Source: Onchocerca lupi
Lineage: Eukaryota > Nematoda > Chromadorea > Rhabditida > Onchocercidae
NCBI GenBank assembly: GCA_028564675.1
Contig: JAOVVO010000309.1
Span: forward strand, 1-64,000
Reading direction: 5' to 3'
DNA: 64,000 nucleotides
Below are positions 14,329-26,622 of this stretch, in pieces. The notes under the pieces are model-generated. The model was not told where the DNA came from, did not search any database, and worked only from the letters and a program-made list of their open reading frames with translations. How positions within the stretch are numbered: position 1 is the first letter of the stretch; each line of letters starts with the position of its first letter. A program made the position numbers and the translations under genes.

Positions 14329-15091
14329 TACAACTTCAAAAGCAAATCTGATTTACTCCTATTAAAGACAGCTAAACCATACTATATTTTGCTTGCCTTT
14401 CCATTTCTCAAATTTAATTCGGAAAAAGCCGAAAATTTGAGATCAGAAAATTAACCAGAAAGTCATTGTAATGCCAAAATCTATCAAAAGATATTTGATG
14501 ATGGTTCATCCCTAAACCTGTATAAGACAATAAATATAAAGTTGCTAACGCCACTTTCACTAATAACTACTAAAGACAAAACACAATCAAATAATAAATA
14601 AAAAATTTAGATCAGCCTAATAATTGCTCATCTGAATATAATCCACTTTATTATTGTTGGTTCATACTTACAATAAACAAAAAGATCGTATGCTTATTGT
14701 ATTCAGACTAACAAGAATTAAGTTTGGAAGAGGAAAACAAATATCCAAAACTGATGATAACTTCATTTAATTTCAAACAAGACTGTTATTTGCCAATAAA
14801 ACTTCATCTTGCTTGAAACTAAAGTAAAAATAATTTAAAAATAACAATATAAGGTGTAGAGGTTTCTATATCTCTTGGCAAAAATTGAACTGACAACAAA
14901 TTAAGGAGAAATATGCCAAAAAAACGCAAATACCCGTGGAAATGATAAGACAACGGAATAATTCCCAAGCCGAAAATTTGAAACTTCCATACCATACGTT
15001 TGTTAGCTTGATTTATAAGATTCACAAATAAAAAAATTTTGGAAAAAACTTCATATTTGTGAAATATAATGACCTAATTCGCAAATAAATA
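14329..15091. other. Convergent intergenic spacer
   Basis: The spacer lies between the stop codons of the channel gene (+) and EED (-) and should hold both 3' UTRs. AATAAA-like hexamers occur (for example near 14530 and 14675), but the base composition makes them uninformative. No further gene was seen. Confidence 0.6.
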
Positions 15092-18000
15092 TCATGCCCG
15101 TCTCGCAAACCTGGATATACTTGCATCATCAGCTACAGCAATCATATGCTGGCCACATGGGCTAAATGCAATCTGTCTTATGGCACACCCAACATCTCTA
15201 GGATGCAACACGTGATTACTGAAAAGAGGAAAAAAAGATTTGGTAAAATGACTGGTTCACAAAACAACTTCAGAAAAATCAAAATTGCAAGCCTGAGGTC
15301 ATATTTCATTTATAAGAAAAACTTTCAAGTGAAATTATCAAGTTTATCCAAACTGTCCATGATATATTGTGCGAAAAAAAACAAATAACCTTTTTATGGA
15401 GGGCAATGAACCATTGTTAAGTTCCCATACGTGAATTTCACCTTTTTGATTACCACAGACAAGATACTGAAATTAAGAGTAAAAAGTTTAAGATGAAAAA
15501 CGCTCGGTCTCACAAACCTTCCCCTTCTTCACAAAAAACTTTTTCAGAAGATGGTATCTCTATTGAATATTCAATGTAGCTTCAAATACAAAACAACAGA
15601 ACACTCTAGCGCTCTGTAAATCGCTTCATATTAAAGTGTGAATATGCGAAATGAATAGTATCCAATACTAAAAATCATAAGTAAATTGGATGAAATTTTA
15701 AGTAAAACGACGACAAAGAAAGAAGACAATAAATTACCTTCTCCAGTGGATCAATTTCAAATTTGATATACCACATATTGGTTTCCGGCAATTGCATTTG
15801 ACGAAAATGAATAACGCAAGTTTCGGTCTTCACTTTATTACCTTGTCCAGCGACTAAATCGTCAAAATCACCAAATTTCCATAACACTATTTCATTTTCA
15901 GTTGACTGGAATTATTTTTGAAATATTTTTTGATTTCAAAATATATATTTTAGAATGTCCAATCATTGCTGCTCTTTACACCTCGTTAGTACTAATTCAA
16001 TCTCCAAATATCTAAATAACCTATAGAAACAAACGTAACTTCAAACGGTGAATTACGATCGCCTATAAAATGATAAGTTTACCTTAGAAAATATGAGTCT
16101 ATGAAAAATACGAACACAATCAACGTAATTGGTATGTATATCACGGGTGCTACAACGAGGATAATGTATTTCGGCTGGGAAATCAACCAACTGTAAAATG
16201 GTTTTTTGATAACAGAAAGTATTTATAATTGGCTTAAAAATTGCAAGCGATATGCCCTAAAATAAAAGCACACTAGAAATGAATGAGCATTAATATTTTT
16301 TTTTTCGTTTAAGTTTTCAAAGGTAAATTTCAGGTTTAATTCCCAGCCAAATAATGATTGAAATCTATAAGTACATTAGGTAATTTAATAAATCACTTGG
16401 AAAAATAACCAACTAAAACTGTCAATATTTCTGTTTACGCCAAGTTTGCTTTTTTAAAATGAAATTACCAGTAACTAATAGCCATATCCACTAAAATCTC
16501 AGAATATATTGACAAAAAAATAATGTGAGAAATTAGTTTACTCTGAGATCAGCTTTGGACTGCTCAACAAGCCGATCAACACCACTTCCCTTTCCTACAT
16601 ACCACAACTTGACAGTATGATCCATGCTTGCCGATGCCAAATATTCACTTGCAGCATCAAAATCCTATAAAAAATTAAAGAAATTTGCTACATGCCATAA
16701 AGTGATAATGCATCTATTAATAAGTATCAAATTAAGAGATAGTGTATAATTTTATAAAACAAACTATTTAACTGCTATAAAAGAAGCTATGGCGTTATAT
16801 TTATTTAAAATGAAAACTATTGTTAAAAACGAATTTGCAAAACTCCAAGACAAAATATTCTGGAAAATTGTTCGTTTATAAACTTACTACTGATATAACC
16901 TGATCCAAATGGCCTTCAACTCCTCCTAGAATAGCTAAACAAGCACTGTTATGAATATTCCATATTCTAGCTGTGAAATCCTTGCTAGCCGAAGCGATAA
17001 TCATGGAATCGTTTGGAAAAACACGAACATCATTTACAGCATCACCATGCCCTATCAAACTCTAAAAATAATTTTAGACCTTGCTTCGCAAACTCATGAA
17101 ATATGTAGGAAATCTGAAAACACTGACTATAATTACAGAACACTAATTTATTCCTACACTATATGCTAAACTTAGTAGTAGTTATAGTTTCAAACGTGAT
17201 TAAAGTAAACGAACATTAACAAGATCACCCGTAACAACATCTATTACTCGTATAATTCCTCGATTTCCACCAGCAATTACGACATGTACATCATTCTCAG
17301 TATCATATGCCCAACAAACCGAAAAAAACCATTCAGTTTTCTGAAAAAAAAGTCAAGTTTAACACACGGAAACTCAAGCTTTTTAAATGAAATGCAGTAA
17401 AACAGAAATTTTATACCCAAAGCTCATTGTTAAACATAAGAGATAAGAATGTTTTGCTTACCGCTGAATCGTGAAAACTTCTCAATAACTTTACACCATT
17501 TCCACCTTTCGTTATTGCATATATCGATACCTATATTTGGATCTGGCTTAACTGGATGCTTTGACAGAAGCTAATAGAAAATTTTCAATCGTATGCTTAA
17601 TTTACTCATTCATACTAGTTTTCTATCGATAGTGGAAATTACTAACTACGGTATAAAATACGAAACGTGATAAGCTTTTTAATGCATTTATTTCTACGCG
17701 CAAAGGATGGAGAAGATAAACAATTAAAAAGTTAACTAAGAGAAACAAGAAAATTTATATTACTACATTTAAAAGAAAAACTTGATTGGTCGCAAGTTAT
17801 TTTTTATTGTAAATCTAAAAGACGATTTTTTCGAGCTCCATAAGACAAATTATGATGGGTTGATACTTCTATCAATGATGAATTGATAGAATTAAAAGTT
17901 AAAGTAACTCAAACAATACTGCTCATATATTAAATTGCAATGAATTACTAAATCATAAGTGAAATTTTGGGAAATTAATTCCACCTTTCACTGTTAAAAA

Positions 18001-18987
18001 TTGCTTTTTCAGGAAAACAAAAAACCCTCACTCGATTTTCTCCAACAGTCGCAAAATGTGGATGAGCAATAAGATAAGGACTAAATGCAACACCATATAT
18101 TGTCTTCTTATGCCCTTCCTGAAATATCAAATACATTGCGATTTGCATTCGATATCTTTTTCTTTAAATAATATTTTTTCTACAATGAAGATCACGACGA
18201 TTTCATATTTCAAGAAGAAAAAGTGATTTAAGGAAAATACAAAATTTTCTCTTTTCTTGAAATTCTGACAATTTTTGAACAGATAATTTTTTATGGATAA
18301 ATATTTGTGAATCAAAGCTAAGAATATTGCCCTTTTTTTCAAAGCTGATGAACGTCAAAAATGGTAATGTTGAAATGCTTTAGTTAATCTTCGCTTCAGT
18401 TGAATATACAAGAAATAATTAGTATGTTATTAAGGAAAAATAACTCTAACTCTAGAAAATAACAATGTATAAAAAGAAAACTAGCAATAAATATATCTCG
18501 AAAATGCGAAATTTAACTAACATATACAGTAGAGAGATGCTTGAAGGGTATCCTTGGAGGGCTTCGAAGAGAATTTGATGACTTCATCGACTTCTTATTT
18601 TTCTGAAATGATCAATGACCAACAATCAATGCTTTGTAAATGCAATCACCAGAAATCAGCCATAAAAAAAGAATCATCATACAGTTTGAGGGACAAATCT
18701 GTTTCCTTATGCACAAATGGCACTATATATCGTCCTCCATCGCAGATTAGTTGTACTCAATGAACAGAAAATTCTGTAGTAAATACTAGATATTAGAATA
18801 TTCCAGCTTTATTCTACTTGACCTGATGATTTGTCTTCAAAAGAGATAAAGAATTTTAATTTCAATCAAATTGTTATATATTTAAAACACAAATAAATAA
18901 AACTAAAGTTACCCGAGAAGTGGAGTAGGATGAAGACTGACTTGCTTCACTGGTACCACTCGGACTGGATACCCTTCCAAGCGACAT
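15092..18987 (-). CDS. eed: Polycomb protein EED / MES-6 (PRC2 WD40 subunit)
   Basis: Ten exons encode about 400 residues, in gene order: 18987-18913, 18602-18528, 18118-18032, 17530-17462, 17340-17221, 17061-16888, 16664-16542, 16190-16083, 15905-15738, 15466-15390, with the terminal exon 15218-15092 as an eleventh coding segment carrying the C-terminus. All introns are phase 0 except the last (phase 2). EED is the seven-bladed propeller of PRC2; it binds EZH2 and reads H3K27me3. Matches to human EED include FATVGxNR, GNRGIIRVID, IGHGDAVND, SKDF-ARIWNI, GGVEGH, STRDIH-NYVDCVR, MWYIKF, GNQKGEIHVWEL and the end IRQIAFS...VADDASI. Of the four aromatic-cage residues, F97 (F72 here), W364 (W322) and Y365 (Y323) are kept, while Y148 is F108. 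The 50-residue N-terminus is Ser-rich and unconserved. Human EED is 441 residues; the N-terminus here is shorter. Confidence 0.94.
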
Positions 18988-21437
18988 CTTAAATATATTC
19001 GCATGCTTTTTTTTTTTTTGAAAAATAAGGTCACATTTTAAATGTTTATTCAATGTAAAACATGAATTTCATCTTGCTTTTAAACATAGATATAACAAAA
19101 ATTCTAAAGAGAAATTGTAAAAATATAATATTAGAATTAAACTGTCAATTTTTTTTTTCTTTTTTTTTCAAAGATGTCACTTCTGAAAAGTTTTCTATGA
19201 GAAAGTGAAAAGATTATAAGATTAAGCGCTTCAGGATTTCCATCTTGGATTTTTCTTTTTTTTTTTTTTTTTAGCTATTAATTTCAATATTTTATCTGTG
19301 ATAATCGAGACGGTTTTCAATACCTTACTAGATAAAGAAGTCAAAGAGATGATTCAGAATATTCCCAATACCTTATACATCTTCTAATTTACGTGACTTT
19401 TCCGAGTAAACATGAATACATTTTTGAGATAAAATTCGAACAAAGATCCACGATTATTGTATTCTATGTAATATTCGAATAAAAGTAAATGTGTTTCATA
19501 TTTCAAATACTGTTTTAAAGTTTATAACCGAATGCAATATTTTAGGTGATGTTTCATCACAACTGAAAATTTAAACCTATTTACGCTATAAATTATTAAA
19601 AATCTTTACAAATAATCTAGTAATATCCCCCTTCTCTTAGCCTGAAAATTAATAAAAAGTTTGGAAGGTTAAAATAACGCTTAAAAATCACTCTACACAT
19701 AAACAAAACTAATAAACAATAATTTACTCTCAATCTTTACCTCAAAATTTAATTGTATTTTTTCGGCTATTTCTCATCCCTCTTTTTCTATTCCTATTCA
19801 TCTCCGCTTTTTCTCTTTCTCTTTCCCTCCATCTTTCCTCCTAGTCCTATTTTTGTCAACTTTTCTACTATTCTCTTCAACTGTCGTTGTTTCCTCTTGC
19901 TTCGATACATGTTCAAATTAGTTAATTAATATTTGATAAAGGCAAAAATAATTCATAGTGATAACGATAAAAATAATATAGTAATTAACATAACAATAAT
20001 ATTATTAGTGTTAATAATTAAGAAATAAGTAATCATCGTTATCTTTCGATAATCTATTTTATTTTTCATACATTTTTTATTCTATCCAAATCAAAGACAG
20101 GACAATTAAACGGCATTAAAAATTATCACTTATACAAGTAGAATTCAATTAAAATCATAACCAATCAAATCTTCTCATATCACTAAAGCTATTCATAGTA
20201 TACAAACCCCTTTTCTATCTATTCTTGCATCTTTTTCAAAACTATTCCATTTCGAAATTGAATTTGATTGAATCCTAAAAAAATATGTATATTTTGTCTA
20301 TATTTTTCGAAATATCATTTAGAATAAATTCGATTTTTCAAAATATTATCATTTAGCAAATAAATTTAAATCACATCTTTTTCAGCTTTTACTGCTGTCA
20401 GATCATGGAACAGGATGGATTTTACCTTTGTCATAAATCATGTTCTATTCAGGTGTAGGAACTGATTTTTTCTGTATTTGCACTTCATATTGCTCGGTAT
20501 TTTCTCAATTATTAGAGCAATCAACTTTATAATCACTTATCACTTGTCAAGTTTTCTTTTATGATTTTCATTTATTTTATGTAGCACTTTAAGATTTTTG
20601 CAATGTTATTAATGCTGTTGTGAAATGAATTTTTTTTTTTTTTTTTAATGATACTTTGTTGAGAGAAAAGATGAATGCAATGCTAAATATGTAATTTGCT
20701 TCATTATACTCAAAGATTTCTAAGCAATCATCAAGACTTATGAAGAAAGCCTTTTATACATGTCAATATATTAGAGAAACAAATTTAAAAAAAAAAAAAA
20801 GAAACAATAAAAAGTAAATAAGAATATAAACAAATTATCTTGATTATTGAACAAATTATAGAAATGAGGAAGAAAAAAAAGAGATTATGAATAGCTTGAA
20901 AAAAGCAATTGAAATACAGCAAGATCTTTTACATATATTATAAAAATATCAACACGTAAACTTATTTTAAGTAAAATGCAAAATTAAAAAATTTCTATTG
21001 AAAAAAGATCAAAAATGACTGAAATCAAAAAATTAAGTTCATATAATTTAAACAAAGCATATATTTTAAATTACATTTCAAAAACAGCAATTTGACAATA
21101 ACTTTTTTTTTTCTGAAACTTATATTGAATTTTCGTAAACAAAAAGCATAAAATAAATGAAAATAAGCAAAAAATAAAAAATAAAAATTAGCAAGCAGTA
21201 AAGAATAAAATAAATAAAAAGTTTACAGCAATTAGTTCTAATATATTTCCGTTACTATGAAGCAATTAATTATAGCCACAAAGCCATAAAGCTTACTTAA
21301 ATTAGCAGAAAAAATGTATTTGTTCTTTCCCAATTAACTTTTTACTTAATTTGTTGAAAAGAAGAAAAAAATCATCAATTATTTTTAGAGAATTATTTTC
21401 ATATATTAAAAAAAAAAAAAAAAAACTGGACATACAA
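18988..21437. other. Intergenic region upstream of EED
   Basis: No gene was supported. It should contain the EED promoter and the 3' region of the first Clc-like gene. A pyrimidine-rich tract (about 19745-19905) with CTTTCTC/CCTCC-type runs is the only compositional break in otherwise A/T-rich DNA. Confidence 0.55.
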
Positions 21438-23675
21438 TTAACAGCAAATCTGGGCAAGTTTCTTCGCAAAAGCGCCAATTAAAATGCAAACAATGATCAA
21501 GAATAAAGCAACCCAAGCTATATAATAGCTATAGAAGAAGTTGATTTGATAAGCTGCTAATGCGCCTTCTCTGCTCTCATTCAATATATCTGAAAATTTT
21601 ATCAAATAATTTATAAATTTATTGCAAAAATAAAACATAATTTATTTTTGCTCCCCATCCTTTCTCCTTCTTAAAAAAAAATTTTAATAAAAATCTGTTA
21701 TATTGCTGAAGAAGAAAAGGAATTGGAAAATGATAAATCTACATGAATAAAAATGTAAATTTCGTTGTTAGTTGTCACAAAACGTTTCAAGTTCTTCACC
21801 GATTGATTTGAAATTTCGAAACAATGTTGAATTCGAATGGGCGCGCGTTTCTATATAAATATACCTCCTTTTTTTTCTTTGCCGTCTAAGGATAAACATG
21901 CTTCCCGCCAAAACGCTTACATTTTTTTCCTTACCGTCTAAGGATAAACATGCATCCCGCCAAAACGCAAAGTGAGGTCAACCAATCAGTAGATAACAAT
22001 TATCTGATCACCTATCTATATAAATAAAATGTAAATGTCCGTTGTGGCTTTCGATATAAAGTTTCAAGTTTTCCGATTGATTTGAAATGTTGAAATTATA
22101 TTGGAATAGGCGAATAGGAGCGCATTTTTATATAGATATGCCTTTTTTTTTTAATCTGTACTTTTTTTTTTGCCTGACAGGTAAAAATATGTGAGCGGAT
22201 TTAAACAGATTAATTGGACCGACGATGCTTCACATGCCAGAAGCGTGTTTGAATATGAAAATTCAAATCAAATTACTCACCGAAAGCACTTTTATTATTG
22301 TCGGTATATATGAATAGCGCAATAGCTAATGTCAATGTCGCAAGAAAAGCTATCAATGGTAAAAAGAAAATCCAAAATTCACGACTACAACAAGCGAAAA
22401 ATGTTACTGATACCCACATTAATGAACCAATTTCTATGACTAATGTTATAATCATTATTACTGTGACATTCTTGTCACATTTCGGCTTATTCTGGAAAAA
22501 AAAAAAATTTTTTTTAATACACTTCCATAAATTTTTTCATCATCTAATTCTAATTAATATTTATTATAATAACATAAAATAAGCTAGTGTCTTACATGAA
22601 GCGTTTCAAAATAAAATGATTAATTATTGCGAAATTTTTTGCATATATATGGGTTTTTTGCATAAATATTTCATGTATTAAAAATTGCATAAACATTTCA
22701 GATATTGAAATCATGATACCAAGCCATATCTGTGCTACTGTAAAATTTTGCATATGATAATTTCCGAATACAATTGTATTCATTTCATTTTGTCTAACAA
22801 ATTATAAAATAATTCAATTAAAAAAAGTAAATATATGAGCTTACATTTTGCCACATATGACAATAATCAATCTTGGCTTTATTCTCAGGTGTAGGTGAGG
22901 TACACCAAAGAAGTCCCATTGCTTCTGGTACCGAATATTTCTGTGCTTCGTTTTCATGACCTTTTATCACCGTAAATGACCTCCAACCTAATGAAATCTA
23001 TATCATATAAAATTCCTTTAAAAAAGGTGAAATATGCACTTAATTGCTTATCTATGTGACAGGTCTTGAAATTATTAAGATATAATTATACATAATTTAG
23101 TTATTTTTAGATTTTTCATTTTTTTAAATTAAAACTATGTAATATTTTTTAAAAGAAATCAATGATGCAATTGCTGTTTTAAATTTGAAATATAATTCAA
23201 ATTCGATTGATATCTTATAGAATGTAAAGTTAATTTTTATTTGAAACTATGATATAATAAAAAGATTTGTCCATATTTTGTAGTATCATATAGCTTATAT
23301 AATTTGCTAAATTTCATTCGACGCCCCGTTTAAATTTGACTTTTTCAATTTTTTTTTTCCTATTAATCTTCTATACCGCATTAAATAAGTGATCATCGAA
23401 AGAAGGAAAAAAAAAACAGCTTACCTTTCAAATAATTTAAGTACTTAATTATTATATTTTATATCTAAATTTATCATTTAACAGATATATTTAAGAATTT
23501 AAGAAATTAACAGAAAATTTGTTGATTAAATATTTGCGGTAAAAGATGCGAATATCAATTTTATGTGATTGAAATTGAAAATTTTACCAGGTGTAACAAA
23601 CGCAATGATGGTTACTACTAAAGCGACAAACATTATTGTAGCAAACATAAATTGACCAATCATTGAGACGCACAT
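21438..23675 (-). CDS. Clc-like tetraspan membrane protein (claudin/PMP22-like), paralog 1
   Basis: Four exons (23675-23588, 22987-22845, 22491-22281, 21589-21438) encode 197 residues with intron phases 1, 0, 1. The topology is claudin/PMP22-like: TM1 about 7-27, first extracellular loop 30-87, TM2 about 88-109, TM3 about 117-139, a short second loop, TM4 about 165-188, and a cytoplasmic tail ending KKLAQICC. The first loop carries the claudin-type signature W31...GLLW(54-57)-C58...C72, following TPG at the exon 1 junction. The nematode Clc-like family (PF07062) has this layout; some family members are linked to junctions or membrane organisation, but the role here is unknown. ATG 23675 is preferred over the in-frame ATG 12 nt downstream because paralog 2 starts with the same MCxSxxGQF. 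The third intron carries a Helitron-like repeat insertion. Confidence 0.85.
21725..22250 (+). mobile_element. Helitron-like repeat, copy B (composite)
   Basis: It lies inside intron 3 of Clc-like paralog 1, antisense to that gene. It contains the family's AAGTTCTTCACCGATTGATT block, the ATTCGAATGGGCGCGCGTTT block, and two tandem copies of GTCTAAGGATAAACATG followed by a CCCGCCAAAACGC-type segment. A second internal copy of the left half begins with TATATAAATAAAATGTAAAT near 22020. The 3' end near 22206-22250 is degenerate compared with copy A. The boundaries are approximate. Confidence 0.6.
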
Positions 23676-26250
23676 TATTGTGATTTTTTTTTTCTTTTAA
23701 TTATTACCACAAAAATTCTGCAATTAACTTTTTTAGAATTTTCAAAATTTACGAAACAACAAAAGGTTACATTTCTAAATATTTCAATAATAAAAGTTGT
23801 TAAAATAATGCTAAAGTTTTTGATATTTTTTAAAAAAAGTTTCACAAAAAAAATTTCAAAAAAAAGTGCAATCAAAACATGCATGAATGATTAACTGTAC
23901 GTTCACCTTTTTTTTGCTTTTTTTTTTCATAGCAATTCCTAAAATAATTATAAAAAGTGTATTAATAACAATTTAACAATATCTAAGATATAGCATCATT
24001 AAAGAGAAAAAAAAAAAGAAAAATACGACTACACATAATAGTGCAACAAGGATGAATATTCAAAAGTCAGTGATGGTTTAATCAATTGGTCTAGATCAAC
24101 TAATAAATTTGATCTCTGAAAAGAATTGGTGATCAAACTGAAAAATGAAATTAGCAAAACTTGCCAGAATTTTTGCGTCAATAAATGAGCCTAAAAATGA
24201 GAAAAGTAGTGATAGTTTAATCAATTGATTTGATCAATTAATATATCTCATTTATTGGAAGATTTATTGATCAAACTAAAAAGTGAAAATTTTTCCCGCC
24301 AATAAATGAACCTGAGAATATGAAGAGCAGTGATAGTTCTTTTAATCAATTGATCTTATCAACTAATAAATCTGATCTATAAGAAGACTTAGTAATCAAA
24401 TTAAAAAGTAAAACTGGCAAAATTTGGCAAAATTTTCCGTCAACAAATAAGCCTGAAAGTAGCAAAAGCCGGTTAAGAATTGATAGTAGTAATGAAATGA
24501 TGGGAAGAGCGAGTAGCAATCTAAAGATATACTGAAAAAAAAAATTGATTTTTTGAAGCCCAATAAGAGAATGAAATATGCAAGCACATTCAATGGAATT
24601 AGATGTGTACAAAGCAACAACAATTAAACAAAAATAGCAATTAATAGCAGTAGCAGTAGTATATTCTTATCATTGATTATTTTATCTGATAAGATAATAA
24701 CGCTTGAGACTGAATCCTCGGATACGGTTGAAAATGTAAAAGCAACAATTCAAAGAACAAGGAAGGCATATCTTCAAATCAGCATCGATTGATTCTTGTA
24801 GATAAGCAATTCGAATGACCGACATATTATTGTGTCAGAATAAAAATTTTTGTCAGGATACAAATTTTCATAGAAAATCTACGACTAAAAGATAAAAATT
24901 AGTACTTTATATGGATAAAGGAGCAATTTTTTGCAATTTTTTCATATATTTGAATAATATGCAAATTTCTGGGCATTTAGCTAAATGAATAAGCGCAAAT
25001 TTTATTGAGCAAACAAATAAGTGTAAATATGACGAAGAAGGAAAAATAATCGTTCAAAAATTACAATCTTTTGAGCAGTAAAAAAAAAAAAAAAAAAATT
25101 ACGTTTTCTTTCGGATTGAAATAAAACGTAATTTTTTTTTTTTACATACAATTAAAATAATTTTGTTTCGTTTTTTCAGTCGTAAATACTAGATCGAAAT
25201 TAATTTGAGAGAGCGTGGGATTTTCTGCACTTTTTTTTGAATTAAAATAAAAAAAAAAGATTCCTTTATGCAAAAATATTCAATTCATTGAAATATATAT
25301 ATGCGTAAAATAATACAATTTAATTTCAATTCAACAATAACCTTAAAAAGTAATAATCCATGTCAAAATAATAAATACTAGTTTCGAAGTAAAAAAGCAA
25401 ACAACACTGTTCATCAATAGAAAATATCATACATTTCACAGTTATTTCTTAAATTTTAAAAATCACAAGTAATAAACGAATTTTTTCATTCGTTTAAATC
25501 ACAGTAAAAGACCCATTCAAGAATAAATTCATTAAAATTCACTAAATTCATTAAGAAGCAATCTTTTTTTGAGTAGAAATGCATTATATTATTCAGCAGA
25601 ATTTGAGATTAAAATTTTTTTTTCTATTCCAAAAACACTATATTCAATAATAGGAAAAAAAAAGTCAAAAATTTCTTTTTTGCATGATTAATCATTTTGA
25701 ATAAAATAGAACATTCAAATGATGAAGAAAAAATTACAAAATATATCTTTGAATAAAATATAACATTTAAATGAAGAAAGAGTCAAAAAATATAAACTTG
25801 AATAACATATAACATTTTTAAAATAATTATGAAAATCTTGCAAATATAACGATGAAGACATTTAAATAACATTTTGTTAAAATGATAATGATATGAGAGA
25901 AAAAAAAAAAAGATTCAGACTGAATAAAAAAATTCAATACATAATAATTCATGCATTACTCATATTTCAAAAAAAAAAAAAAAAAAAAAAAAAAAGATAT
26001 GTGTGAAATATCTTAAAGTGCCTAGAAATCTAAGTGATTATGAATTAAGGATTGAATGGAATGCTTATTAATTAAACTTGGAAAAAAGCAAATTGACAAT
26101 AATTTCATGAATTCTAGTTTCCTTTGAATACAAATAAATCTAAAATAGCCTAATTGGAAATGTATTTGTAGCCTAATTTCGAACATATTTATCGTCTAGT
26201 TTACAACAAATTTATGCGATATTCTATCTGTAATATTCTAGGCACATTTT
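23676..26250. other. Intergenic region with degenerate tandem repeat
   Basis: No gene was supported between Clc-like paralogs 1 and 2. It holds the three-copy array at 24068-24465 and several homopolymer runs. Confidence 0.55.
24068..24465 (+). repeat. Three-copy degenerate tandem repeat (about 120-140 bp unit)
   Basis: Copies begin near 24068, 24206 and 24327. Each carries CAGTGATAG/GG followed by TTTAATCAATTG, then a TGATCAA...AATAAAT segment, then an ATCAAACT-type block, a GTCAATAAATGA/GCC block and CCTGAAAAT-like ends. Divergence between copies is substantial, so the array is old. Confidence 0.75.
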
Positions 26251-26590
26251 TTAACAACAAAATTTCACGCAACATATATTTAAACAGGCAATGAAAAAAT
26301 TTATAATTGCGATAACCAATGCAGCAAATGCCCAATAGAATCTGCTATCAATTTCATCGTAAATTTTTAGTTCAAAATTTTTTGTCAAATTACCAATGCT
26401 ATCTGAAAATAAATGTGTTCAATTAATCATTAAAAATTAACAGAGCATTAGGCATTAATGTAAAAATTTGGATCTTAATATGAAATTCAAATAACTAAGC
26501 TATTTTAATCTAAATTAAGATTTATTTGACAAAACAATTAATAAAGAATGACAATGAATTTCATGTATTATACTATTGTGAATGTTTTTT

Positions 26591-26622
<32 letters not shown>

